Below the pieces are notes generated by a model. It searched no databases. It had not been told where the DNA came from and was given only the letters and a program-made list of their open reading frames with translations. From Macrophomina tecta (lineage: Eukaryota; Ascomycota; Dothideomycetes; Botryosphaeriales; Botryosphaeriaceae), in contig JAKSGN010000003.1 in the NCBI GenBank assembly GCA_024180945.1, positions 1,674,001 to 1,738,000 of the forward strand: a stretch of DNA of 64,000 nt, in the 5' to 3' direction. Below are positions 22,207 to 34,403 of the stretch, piece by piece. A program made the translations under genes and the position numbers. Numbering within the stretch: the first letter of the stretch is position 1; every line of letters begins with the position of its first letter.

Positions 22207-23891
22207 ATGGAGCCCGAAGAATCATCATCCGGAGGCGCCCCTGCGATGAGCACCTCGTGGAGGGACATGGCCAGTCAGGTTTTCGTCACAGATCCCAAAG
22301 TCAACGGCAACTGCTTCGCCGACAAGCCCGTTAAGATGAAGGCGCCAGAGGTGTGAATTATCTTAAGCGTCCAACATCCCACTCGGCCGTCTCGCACTGA
22401 CGCTTGCGATTCACCAGGAGGTTGCTTGTTTCTCCTGGGACGAGAATCGTGAACTTCACCTTGATGACCGCTCTATGTGTTACTACTTCAACCCTAGCCC
22501 TCGCGACGCCGAGAAAATGACCAACCTCGGGGACGGCTTCGAGAATTTCCGCCAATTTACCGCTGGGGACAGCGAGCACCTTAGCGCTTTGCTCGCCGCC
22601 ATCATCGACAAGGAGAAGAGAGAGAATGCGAAATTCAATGTCAATTTCGTCAGCTTCCGCGGCATGATGACCAACGTACGTGCTCTCCAAATAGCATCTT
22701 CTGCGCCTGAGACCTGCATTGACATCGTTACAACTAGCTTCTGACGCTCCCGTACGCTCAGCGCGATGAATGGTATATGAATCTAACCTTCTTTGATGTA
22801 AGCTCCCGTGACAAGGCTCGTTCCGGAGCAGCTGGCTGACCTCATCACAGGGCACAGTGTAAGCACCTCACACAAACCCTTCCCAGTCTTCTACACAATG
22901 GCTTCGAAAGACCCGTGTCTACAGGCTCTAACTATTCGCAGCTTTATTGATGAAGATAAGGTTTCCTCGTCCAAGTGGAATCCCCGGCAGGGCAACTCAT
23001 CGAGACTGCCTGAGCACCATCCGTTTTACGGTGAGAAGACTCATCATCCCTTTCCCTTGTCTGCCTGTTAAACGTCCCTTCGAAGGCTTCAAATTTGAGA
23101 CGCTCTACACCATTCCCGACATTTGGGACAACGTCTCGCGCGACGAGATCGAGTCACGCAACGAGAAGCAAGTCAGCAACTACGCCCAGTACTGCTCCAT
23201 CGTAAAAACCAGCATCGGCGAGACAAGCATGGTAATTGGGGGCGAAGTCGATTGCAGTAAGCCGCCTTTCTCTGCTTCACCAATCTACCGACCTTAGCTC
23301 ACCTGATCGCAGTCTGGGACTCCAAGCTACCGGGTGCCACCAAGCACCAGTATATCGAGCTGAAGACGACAGAGTGGATCGATCCGGATCTGCCCCGCCA
23401 TGTGATCGAAAAGAAGCGCCACAACTACGATTTCCGCAAGCTCAAGTACTGGGCACAGTCATACCTGATCGGAAACGCGAGGATCGTTGTGGGCAAGAGG
23501 TGGCTCAGGAATAACAGACTGATGATGCCTCTCGACGTCCTGCATACGCTGGATATTCCTAAGACAGTTCATTCCTGGGACGCGCGTGTCTGTAAGCAGA
23601 CTTGGGCTGCTCTGCTAGAGTGTAAGTAGCTGGCACCCCCGCCGAGTCGTGGGCTGTAGACTGACTGGCCAACCAACAGGGATATACGAGAAGGTCAAAG
23701 GCTCGGAGGGTGTCTGGAAGCTTTACAAGCTGAGAAATGAGGGCCAAGTCCGTCTTGTCCACGTGGAACCGACGGGCACAGGCGAGATACTGACGGCGGA
23801 GTTCATCGCCCACCGTCAGTCGATGAACTCATCAACCGCCGGTGCCCAGGCAAACGGGACGGACGGCGAGGCGATGGAGGGCGTGGAGTAG
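22207..23891 (+). CDS. RAI1: RAI1/DXO-family decapping and pyrophosphohydrolase nuclease
   Basis: Eight exons: 22207-22350, 22418-22675, 22738-22797, 22851-22858, 22942-23030, 23086-23256, 23313-23621 and 23680-23891, giving 416 residues. Family motifs follow in order: substrate-binding GFKFE (187-191), metal-binding EVD (240-242), ELK (259-261) and WAQSYLIG. RAI1/DXO enzymes remove defective 5' caps or pyrophosphate from RNA; fungal Rai1 also stabilises the nuclear exonuclease Rat1. The fourth exon is only 8 nt, between two introns with canonical ends and CTGAC/CTAAC branch sites, and supplies the conserved GTV before FIDED. The N-terminal 48 residues are short and unlike classical Rai1, so this could be a DXO-like paralogue rather than the Rat1 partner. 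Confidence 0.87.
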
Positions 23892-26800
23892 ACGGGGGGA
23901 GAGTTGACAGCATAACACGGCGTTAGCAGGAAGATACCCACTGATTTGATCTTGCTGAATAGAGAACGATCTAGCACCACCAAGTTGACCGCCCGGACGC
24001 AGCCGGCTGGGTTCTTTCTCTCATTCTACTCCCGAACATCCAGGTGTGATCGTGGAGTTGCAGCTGCTGCCAGCCAGAAAGCAGCTGTCTGTTTGCAGAC
24101 CCTGAACAACCGAGCGTCAGAGCAGAATGCTTCAAAACCCCCCTAACATCTTACGGCCGTTTGAAACTCAAAAATTTTTATGTCTCATCAGCGACTACGT
24201 GTACGGGGACTATCGAAATATGTCCATCATTATCGACCGGGCGAGTGAACGAAGCGAAAGCTTCCCCCCTTTTTTTTTCGTTGCTTGTCGTCCTCGTCCG
24301 TCTAAGCGAGGCGGACGCACGAGAGACGTACGAACGCAGTGAAGCGAGGCGCTGATCCGAATCGGGGAATCAGCACTAACGGCTGGTGCCGTCCATGGAA
24401 ACCTATAGAGCAGCATAGGATATAGCTTCCCCCCAGCCGTTGTTCTATACATAGCATGAATGTTGTGGGCCGATCCGTTAAATTAGCATTCCCGCGGAAG
24501 CGAGAGGAGGAGAGAAAGAGGAAGAGAGAGGGCGACAGGGACGACGGAGATTAAAGAAACTACGAATAGCAACGGCGGTAGTATCGATAATGGCAGATCC
24601 CTGGGGTCTTCGCAATATGGGAAGGCACGTGGATTATATTGGCATTGATTGTTGTTGTGGTTTTTTTTTTTTTTTTTTTTTTTTTGACATGCTCTTTGCT
24701 CCCCAGGGGGGATCTTTTCTCTCTCGGACATTGTGATCTGTTGTTTGTGTGGGTTAATTGGTTTCTGCGGGTACCCCGTTTGCCTGTTGTAGGCATGTGT
24801 TGTGCGTCCCTCTCTCGCTTTTGCATGTGCATTGACGAAGGTTCCCCCCACCGTGGTTGAGGGATTATCTGGGGTGCGTTTGGGTAGTCGATGTGATCGA
24901 TATGGGCTGCCTTCGCTTGCGAGCGTGGGCTGCTCCGCCGGCGCCGGGAGGATGGCCTTGTGCTTATTGTCTCGCTCGCTTGTGGGCTTGCGGATCCCGG
25001 TGGTCGGATGTGGCATGGGGAGCGGAGCCAGTGGGAATGTGCCGGATGTTGTTGTGGCTTTTTTTTTTTTTTCCCTCGCAGACGAGCAGAAGAAGGAGTC
25101 GCTGAATAATGGTGAAGCAAGGGCACGGCAAGGGTAGTAGTTCAAGCGCGCTCGGTTTTGAGGCCTTCTCCGCGCAGCTCCGGAATTATTCGATCGGAGG
25201 CGTGGCGCTGGCGTCTTGCGTGGTCTTGGTGATTCAGGCAAGCGGAAAAAAAATGCGGCAGGCAGACCAGAGGTCCAGAAAAGGCGTGCTACAACTATCG
25301 GGCCAGGGAAAATGCAACCGGTTCGGGATTTCCGCCTCAGGGACGGGACGGGACAAAGCGCTGCGAAGGGAGCGCCGAAGGGAGGAATGCCCGAGCGAAT
25401 ATCAAAGAAAGGCGCCGACCGATGGGCCGAAAATTGATGACGTACGCGCGTGCATGCTCGCCGCTGTGTTGCCTCTGACACTCTTCTTTCTTCTTACTGA
25501 CTGACTTAGTTGTTCTTGGTGCAGCAAGAAACTATCCCCTTCGCGCTGTCTTGGGCCTCATTCGGCTCGCCTACGCGCGACGAAGATCGTGGACGGAAGG
25601 AGCACAACTCGAAGAAGAGGGGGGGGGGGGCCTAGGAGACAACCCATGTTAGGCGAACACGACGAACACTTCCGCTTCCGCGCGCACCCCTTCGCCAACC
25701 ACTTCGACACGATACGCGATTCATCGGCGGTGGGTCGGTGGGCTCACAGATCGATGTAGGCAGTGTAGACGAAAGGCAAGCACTCTCGCCTCCGCAATGA
25801 GCCAAGCGTATGCGCAGTGCCGTTACTGTAGGATCGGCGAGACTACGAAGCGGAGACGAGACGAGCGAGGACGACAATGACGGCGAGGAGGCCTCCAGGA
25901 AAAAAAAAAAAAAAAATGCCGCGTCTAAGACGACTGCTCTTGGTGCCTCCTATCTAGGCAAGAGAGACGCTGGATGTCGACGCTTAGATCAGGGGGGACC
26001 TTCGGAAGGAAACACAGAAAAAGCTCGATTTGATGGCGGTCATGCTGACTCTGACCTGTCATGCATGTGCGTGGAGTAGGCGTTGCGCGCGTCATTTAAC
26101 GTTGACTGGAGGCAGGTTTGCATCTTCCGCGGAATTATCAGACGATTATGCAGTTATCCGTCTTGGAGCCTCCCCACTTCCCGGCGGTGAAGTTAGGGGA
26201 GATGGTAAGTTGTTCGTCCCCTAAAGATACGGAGAGGGCTTTGCTACTACTCCTTCTAGTTAGGTAGGTGTGGCAGGTGCTTTCTCTTGCATGCAAGATG
26301 CAACGCGTACCGAGACGGTGTCCCGCAACCCAACGGTGATGGGCACTGCCAACTCGGCACACAGACCATGGGATCTGGAGCGGCACCCGCTCAGCCGCTC
26401 AGGGTTCAATCGACGTCGGACCTGCAGCATGTGTCAGTGGTTTCCTGTTGCTCAAGTCAGATAGCAAGGTGGCTGACGGCCAGCGTGCATTGCATGAGCC
26501 CCACTAGAGGTGCCCACATGCTGTACACGGATCCACGGGCTTGACTAGGGGAGCATGTTACCTCTGATGACGAAAATGTAATCAACAAAGCAGGGCACAG
26601 AGCGAATAAGGCGAAAAGGCAGAGCGAGCAGAGAGCAATGCCAGCAAATCAAGACGAGGCAAACACGAGGCGTGCACATTCAGACTGCTTCAGACACCAA
26701 GGCCCCACAATTGCACACAGATGCAGCGTGAGACATATCGACACACAGAGAGGGAGAGGTCCAAGCAAGCACGTGCAAAGAGGATGGCGACCCTCTTTTC

Positions 26801-29800
26801 CCCGTGCTCTGCCGTTGTGTGTTCTCGCATTGATAGCACAGACGCTAATGCAAGGTACGCAAGCAACGCCCCCATCGAAGATGGAGAATCGACGCGACGA
26901 CCTTTGATGGGCTCCACAGTCCCTTCTTCCAGGGTGAGAAGAAGGAGCAGCAAGCATCGCAGGGCCAAGAGCCCATCGGAAGCGTCCCCTGTAAATCCGA
27001 CGGCTTGATGTTGTTGGGAGGCCCCAGCTGTCCATGACACAGGAACAATCATTTCACGGGCCAGCTCTTCCTGACTCCACGGCACTGGACCCCGCCTCCG
27101 AGCGGTAGAATAGCGGCCACCGGCCGGTGCGACGGCGACTGGACAAGCAGCAGCATAAGAGTGAGCGCCGAGGCCAGCCCTCGAACCTGCGCCGCCAATG
27201 CACGCTAAAGAGCAACCGTAGCCGCGCCTGCGCCAGTGCTGGCGCGCGGGCGGATCACCAACACAGAGATCAGGCATTCCTCACTGTTGACCCCGGTCCC
27301 TGTCGCCCAGCGTTGCCCCCCCAAAAAAAGACGTCAATGACAGGTGCGGTGCTGGCGCGCGGCGAACGGCTCGCATGAAAGATCGTCGCTCTCGGCCGGG
27401 CTCCGCGCTGCAACCACATCGCGCTACGGGTCCAACACTGACGACCGTCCTTCCGCTGATGGCCGCTCCGCCGCCGTCGCCCGCTGTGTGCCACCTGGCG
27501 CCCGAAGTGTGGCGGATACGCCTTTTCGCCAGCATGCAAGGAACCCGCTAGACGACAGAAAACCGACGCGTTACCAGACTTCTGCTTAGCGTGAGGGATG
27601 CGTTATCGCAGAAGTACTATACCTTCGTACCCCAGCCAGCCACTTCCCCGAAACCTGTCTACCCACTCTGGTCTGAAACTTGGTACTTTGTCGATGCTAG
27701 ATGATGGAACTATCTCTCTTCACGTGGCTTGCTGAACATGGCCTCGCCCTCTCGCGGGCGCACTTGTGGGTGTATCATCAACAATCATGCTTCATCCGGT
27801 GTCCGGAAGCTGGAGTGTGCCGTCGGCAGAGCCTTTGCTTTTGGCGCAAAGCTAGACAGACGAAAGCGAGCGTGAGGATCAGGAGGAGTGGACTACCCCG
27901 TCCGGAGGATGCCACGCTTAGCGAAGACATACGACCAGCGAGCAGCATGGCTTTTGCGGGTTGCGGAATTGCGCTCGCCGAAAGCAGTAATGCAATCGAG
28001 AGACTGTTGCCGAGTCAAGCCCGCCCCATCGTCACCTTCCCTTCTCTCGTCGTCCTGAGCTCCGGAGGACGACAAACGCCGCAGACGCAAGCCCCAGAGC
28101 CGCATCGACGTGAAGTGAACGCCATTGACCCACAGCAGCCCATCATCGTTTGCTTCATCATGCTCCTGGTCCGCTCCACACCCGCCGTCAGCTGGCTCGA
28201 GCATCGGCACGGCAAAGCGTCATTTCCAAGGGTGCCCTCTCAGCGTTAAGGTTCTTCCACGGACTTCTGGATCATGGCAGGGGGGACCTTTCCCGACTGA
28301 GGACCCTAGACCCTTTACGAGATCCTCCATCGCCCCATAAGCTGACAGTGGCGGCGGCGACCAGGACGGCCGACTTAATATCGACATATGAGAGCGAGAC
28401 TGTTGTCTTACCTGCTGGCCTCGGGCTGGTGGTTTGACTAATCCTTTCTTTTCCCTCTCGGTACCACGCGGATGGCGGCGCTTTGGTGAACCCGTTTGTA
28501 GTCAGTTGCATGCTGCCGTGCCCAGAGGCTCGCCCCCAACCAGCCGTTTGGGCAGATGCGCAGCAGCGTGCAGCAAGCATGTACGCTGCCAAAAAGCAAG
28601 AGGGGTGCTCGATCCGGCAGTGGCTCGTCAGCGGGCTGTGGCTTTGATCGACTGCCGACGGACGCAAGTCATACAGAAACTGTTGCGGACGCGCCGGCGC
28701 GGCGGATATCAAAAAGCGACGCTATCACGACCGCATGGGGAAATGGGCTCGGGTTGGGTCTGCCTGGACGTTTCGGGCAATTGGCCGACTCACCAGGCGG
28801 CCAGTGGGCGGTGGGCTTGGGGCACCAGGCTGCCAAATGAGCTCTCCGTGGCGGAGCGGCGTGTGCGCATACAGAAAGACAGGCGCCAGGTCTCGATCGC
28901 GCGTGTGGAGCCCTCATTTCAGAGCCTGGAGGTGCAACGCCCGACGGCGGATATTGCGAAAGAGGGAACCCCCCTCATGGGGAGCCGGGGAGGCTCGCGT
29001 GGGCCAACCCCGCAGGACCACTGTGTTCGTCGTCGGCGCTGGCGGCCGGCCGGCAGGCGGTGGAGGGCTGGTGATAGAATGCATGTGGAAGCTGCAAAAA
29101 AGCGCAGGCGAGCCCGGGCGGCTCTTAATGTGAAACGGTAGCTTGCGCGTGATACGAAGGATTGCCCTGACCAGTGCAGGCGGGGTGGAGATCTGGCCTG
29201 GCCCTGGCCGTGCCCGTCCACCACCTCCCAACCGGGCCTAGCCCGACTCGTCCACACAAATGCTCACTACTGATCGTCGCATCATGAGATACTTTGGGCG
29301 ACTTGGGCGCGGGCGGAGCTGAGCTCGCACCCTTGGACTGCCGCCGGCCAGCGCGCGCTCAATCGGGCGTACCGTGGAGTGTCTTCGGTGATTGGGCGTG
29401 GAGTGCGCGGGAGCTGTTGGGGGATCGGCGGCTTCACGCCGCGAAAGTGGTGGCCGGCCGCGGGCGGGATGGCAATGCCCGTGGGCGCCAGAGCTACCTG
29501 TGCCGTCAGCGGCACGACAAATTGCATGGTGTTGTTCGCGGCAGTTGTAGTCGAGCAGGCCAGCAACGACGCGGGATGCTGATCGAGCGCGCCCGGGCCC
29601 CCAGGGGACTTCTTCCCGCCTTGCCATACCGCTCCCGTCTTTCTGCACGCCCCGTCAGCCAGTGAGCGTCGCCGATGCGCCCGTCGCAGCGCTCATCTGT
29701 AACTGCAGATCTTCTGCCATATGGAGAACGACCCGCCCGCCGTTGTGCCCTCCTCTCGTTGATGCCTCAGGATTTCAGGAAGCGAGCGCGCTGTGGTCGT

Positions 29801-32116
29801 TTCAGCCCGCAACCTACTTCTCGACTGGGCTGCTGCCTCGCCCGGAAATGGTCGTGTACCCGAGCGCGCACATGGCATTCGTGCCGCATTTGTCAATGCT
29901 CGGGGAAGCACTGCGGAATCGAGCCTGTCGAGCTCGCTGCCTCATGTCTGATCGGCCCGGAGCTTAGAGCCGCTCGTGGTGCTGCCGCCAGCCCTCATCG
30001 CGCGCGCTCTTGCTGGCCGCCGGCTTCATCATTATGCAGCGGAATAAGCTGCCGTGCTCGAGGCCCGCGCACACGCTTTCTAGGGACGAGCCGGCCAATG
30101 CGAATCATGATCGGCCTCATGGATGCGCCTACCGGCGAGTCCCAATCACCGAGCCGGCGCCAGATGCGCGAAAAGGTGTGGCCAGCGCGCCGCGACCTCC
30201 CACTTTCGCGCAGCCTGCCTTGGCACAACCACTGGCCGTCGCTGCTCGGCCCATCGCGAGAATTCGAGCGGTTGCGGGTGCGATTGACGGCCACGCAGGC
30301 GCTGCCGGCCTGCCAGCTGGTCACCAACGTCACCACTCACAAGCAGTGCTTTCTTGTGTCGCCGTCGCAGGATGTCTTGGACAAGCGCGTGGAGCCTCAC
30401 AGCTCACGGTGCCGGGGGGCGCTGACTCGCGGGAGCGGTCGGGGAAGAAGGCTCGTGGGGAGAGGAATATCATGGCCTGATGGCCCCTGGTTGGACGAAC
30501 GTGCATGCCGCTGCACGGGGCGGAACGGCGGTGACTGACGGGGATGGGGTGCATCGCAGCGATCGCGCAGCGCGAGGCAGATGACAGATGCTATGGGCGT
30601 TAGAGGCAGCGCAGCCGCGGTTGCGTTATTGCGGTGGCTGGTGGTAGTGTGGTGGTGGTGATGATGGTGATTGACAGCACCCGCGGCCAGGGCAGGCAGT
30701 GTTTCAGAGAGGGAGATCAAACGGCCGGAGGTGCTGCTGCCATTGTTCCTGCGTCGCCGGCCTGCATGGCCCGCTCGATTCAGCGGGTGCCGGACAGCCA
30801 CACCTACATCACCACCACGCGCGCGCAGAGGGTTGTAAGCAAGGGGACAAGTCGGTGACTGGCGAGGCCCCGGCGGCGTCAGTGCTGGGCGGCGTGGGCG
30901 GCGCGTTATTACGCCCTGCGAGAGGAGCAGCAACAGCAGCAGCAGCAGGAGGAGGTGAATTTGCCGACGCCCGCCTGGCATAGCCGCTCGCCGCCCCTCG
31001 GGATCGAGAGAGCGTGCAGCAGGTACACACACACACACGCACACCATGACTTGACGGCAGCCAGGCGCGCAGTACGTGCTAGCGATATTGCTGCTAGCCG
31101 CAGTCCGCCCTGAGTGCGCCGCGTGCGGGCCGGGGCTGGGCTGCTTGCTCGTGTAGGGACGGCACTCCGGGAGACGACGATGAGCAGCAGCTTGGCTGTG
31201 TGATCACTCCGGCGGCGGGTCCGGCACGTCGCGCGCGCGCTGCCCATCCTGACCTGTGCCTGTGCCCTGCTGAGCGATCCCACATCCTGATCCTAGCGGA
31301 GTCGGAGCCGATGCGGTCTGCCTGGGCTGGCAAGGCATCAGGCTGGCCGCCCACTCTTTCCGCTTTCTGCTCGCGTACAGCGCCTGAGCGCTAAGCGGCC
31401 GGCAGGACCCCACGCTGCCTGACTTTCGACGCAATAGAGCAGCTATAGCGTCGGCCCTGTCGCGCTCACCAGCCCTCCGCCGGCAACCGTGGGACGGGCA
31501 GCGCGCGACAGCGAACGGCGCGGCGACGACAGCAGCAGCAGCGCACGGGTGCGAGTAAGACGCCATTCCGCGGCCGCCACCTCCATTCCAGCCGGCCGCC
31601 CAGCAGTGTCGCGCTTGCGATCGCTATTCGACGGCGGGCCAGCCACTCGCAGGGGCCTCGCAGCGACCGGGATCTGGCGGCGCGCGCTCGGCGACGGAGG
31701 CCTGCGTGGCTAGGTACAACGATAAAAATATCCGGGCTGTCGCAGCCAGCAGTGCTAATCTCCTGAAACGCTGCGCTGACACACCTAAAGCCCTCGCTCC
31801 CCCCTCGACTGCTGTTTCGTGTGCGAACCCTACCTTCACGCTCCCGCCTCAAGTTCTCTCTTCCACCGCACTCGAGACTGCGCTTCCCACGCCCGAGGCA
31901 GGCCCTCGATTCAGTTTCTGTTCATTAACATATCTCAAACATCGCTCGCCGATTTCCTTCGCTTGCTTTGCTTCGTCTTGCGCTTCACCTCTCTGCTTCC
32001 TGAGTGCTCCGCGAGCCATCAGCCGTCGCAACAAGTCGCCGCGCATCCCCCGTCAATTTGCCCTGACGTCCCATCGCTACCCCAAGACCGGCCTACGATA
32101 CGCTCTGGTGGACACC
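23892..32116. other. 8.2-kb gene-poor, GC-rich and low-complexity region upstream of STE12
   Basis: No frame on either strand resembles a known protein. The longest ones (for example 24483-25481 on minus, 29675-30538 on plus) are rich in Arg, Pro, Ser and Gly and run through homopolymers. It contains a 25-T run at 24661-24685, a short A run near 25905, a run of G at about 25620-25630, CA repeats at 31026-31041 and CAG-type repeats at about 30930-30955. From about 31700 it is likely STE12 promoter and leader. Confidence 0.5.
24661..24685. repeat. Homopolymer T tract (25 nt)
   Basis: A run of 25 T within non-coding DNA. Similar long A/T runs occur in the window at 9854-9875 and 16561-16584. 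Confidence 0.9.
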
Positions 32117-34403
32117 ATGTACTCCACCGGCCACGCCGCCATGCCGCCTCCTGCACAGGCAAGACAGGTCGCCCCCGAGACCTTCCTCCTCGACCACGAT
32201 GCGCAACAGAGCCTGCCGCCAGACGCAATTGTCGCATTGCAGCAAGTAGATAATCGTACGCCCCGCGTTTCCAACCGCGCCGCATGAACAGCCTAGCTGA
32301 CCCCCAACTCCAGTCAAGTACTTTCTCATCTCGGCGCCAGTCGACTGGCAACCCGACCAGTACATCCGCCGCTTTCTGCTCCCCACCGGCGAATACGTGT
32401 CCTGCGTGCTCTGGTACGACTGCGCCTGCGATTTCCCAGCCGCCGCCGCTGCTAACCCGCCTGCAGGAACAACCTCTTCCACATCTCCGGCACCGACATT
32501 GTGCGATGCCTCTCCTTCAGATTCCAGGCCTTTGGCCGCCCCGTCAAAAACTCCAAGAAGTTCGAGGAGGGCATCTTCTCCGACCTGCGCAACTTGAAGT
32601 CCGGCACCGACGCCTCGCTCGAGGAGCCCAAGAGCGCATTCCTCGACTTCCTCTACAAGAACAACTGCATCCGCACCCAGAAGAAGCAGAAGGTTTTCTA
32701 CTGGTACAGCGTGCCCCACGACCGCCTCTTCCTCGATGCATTGGAGCGCGATCTTAAGAGGGAAAAGATGGGCCAGGAGGCCACCACGGTTGCCGTTGCT
32801 GAGCCCGCGCTGTCTTTTGAGTTTGACTCGTCGCAGTCGCTTTTCGAGCAGCTGACCAAGGCCCAACAAACGAACTCCTCCTCCTTCAACACCAGCATCC
32901 AGAACTACTCGCAATCGACCTCGCCCGTCATGCGCGCCATGGACTCAATGCCCCCGCCGCAAATGATCCCCCAGTCCATGCCCCCATCTGTTCCCGAGGA
33001 GCCCCTCCACCAGATGAACAACTACCCACACCACCAGATGACCATGGCTCCGCCAACCAACGGCATGATCGCGAAGTGCCGCGAAAGGGAATACACTCCA
33101 ATTCCTTACGACCGCAACGGCATTCCTCTGTCACAGGTGCACCAGAGACACAGCTCCATGCCCGCATATATGGAATACTCTCCCGCGCCTTCTTTCGTTT
33201 CTTCGCATTACGAGGACTACAGCACTCGTGGTATGTCGTTCGAGCCTATCACGCCTCCCCAGCACTCTATTGGTCTGGGCGCTGAGCCTGCATACATCGC
33301 GAATGAAGATACCGGCCTTTACACCGCGATTCCCGACGTTGGTCTGTCGGCTAGCTTCAACCCGCTTATGCAGTTGCCTCCGTCGAACATTGCCGCACCG
33401 CAATATGGCACCCGTCCTTTCGGTCCCGGCAACGTCTACTCGGTCATCGAGGGCTCGCCCACTTACAAGCAGAGGAGGAGACGGTCTTCCATGTCAATTG
33501 GTGGCGGCATCGCGGCGGTTAATGCAGCGAACGCAGCCAATCCGCACGCAGCACACAGGCCGAGCGATCTTCGCAGGTCTGTCTCGAGCTCCGTCGTTCC
33601 TGTCGCCGAGGCCGCGGAGGAGGGTGGCCATGACTCGCCTCAGAGTCTTCACAACGGCTACACGAGCGTTCAGCAGAAGCCCGAGGTTGCTGACGTGTCG
33701 AGGCACGGCACGCCGCTCGCTACTGTCGAGGGAAGCCCGAACCAGCAGGCCACTCAGATGCTGCCGCAGGATGACTTCTCTGGCATGAACGGCGACTTTT
33801 CTGGCCAGTCACTGGCTCACGATGCCGTTGTCAGACAAGCGCCCGGCGTCTTCCGCAGGGCCCGCAGTGCCACGATGATGGAGCTCGGACCGTACCCGCA
33901 GAAGTCTCACTCCTGCCCGATTCCCACTTGCGGCCGTTTGTTCAAGAGGTTAGAACACCTCAAGAGGTAAGCGCCCATAGATCGGCAGTTTCATGTTCAA
34001 GGTGTGATTAACTCGGCGCTTAGGCACGTGCGCACCCACACCCAAGAGCGCCCATACGTCTGCCCGCTGTGCAACAAGGCTTTCTCTCGTTCCGATAACC
34101 TTGCCCAGTAAGCTTCCCAGGCGATGATGCTAATTTCGGCCCAAAGCTGACAATGACCCCTACAGGCACCGCCGCACTCACGAGCCTCGTCAGGAGGGCG
34201 ACCCGATCGTCAACTACAGCGAGGAAGAGGAGAACGAGGATGAGGGTCTCGGGTCCTTGGAGGAGGAGAGCCCCGAGGCCGCCAACGACTACATGCCTTC
34301 GAATTTGTCCATGGGAACCTCCCTGGCAGACCTCCCGAACCCGATGGCCGCTGTGACAACCATGGGCCAGACGCATCAATTGCTCGCTGCCAGCAACTAC
34401 TGA
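32117..34403 (+). CDS. STE12: STE12-family transcription factor with C-terminal zinc fingers
   Basis: Five exons: 32117-32255, 32314-32413, 32467-33966, 34024-34107 and 34166-34403, 686 residues, all GT..AG and in phase. The N-terminal Ste12 homeodomain-like region (about residues 47-160) reads [20 protein letters not shown], then [20 protein letters not shown] and [20 protein letters not shown]. Two tandem C2H2 fingers (about 560-615; [11 protein letters not shown], then [15 protein letters not shown]) place it with filamentous Ste12/SteA, since yeast Ste12 lacks them. In other fungi this factor acts below the pheromone/Fus3-Kss1-type MAP kinases in mating and invasive growth. An intron interrupts the codon before the first finger's second half (HLKR|HVRTH). 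Confidence 0.95.

Noticed and set aside
24483..25481. 332-codon open frame on minus
   Set aside because: Low-complexity Pro/Arg/Ser sequence with Lys tracts from a homopolymer; the opposite strand is equally open and no family resembles it.
29675..30538. 287-codon open frame on plus and similar frames across 26-31.7 kb
   Set aside because: Arg/Ser/Ala-rich translation in several overlapping frames, as expected from GC-rich non-coding DNA; no motif.
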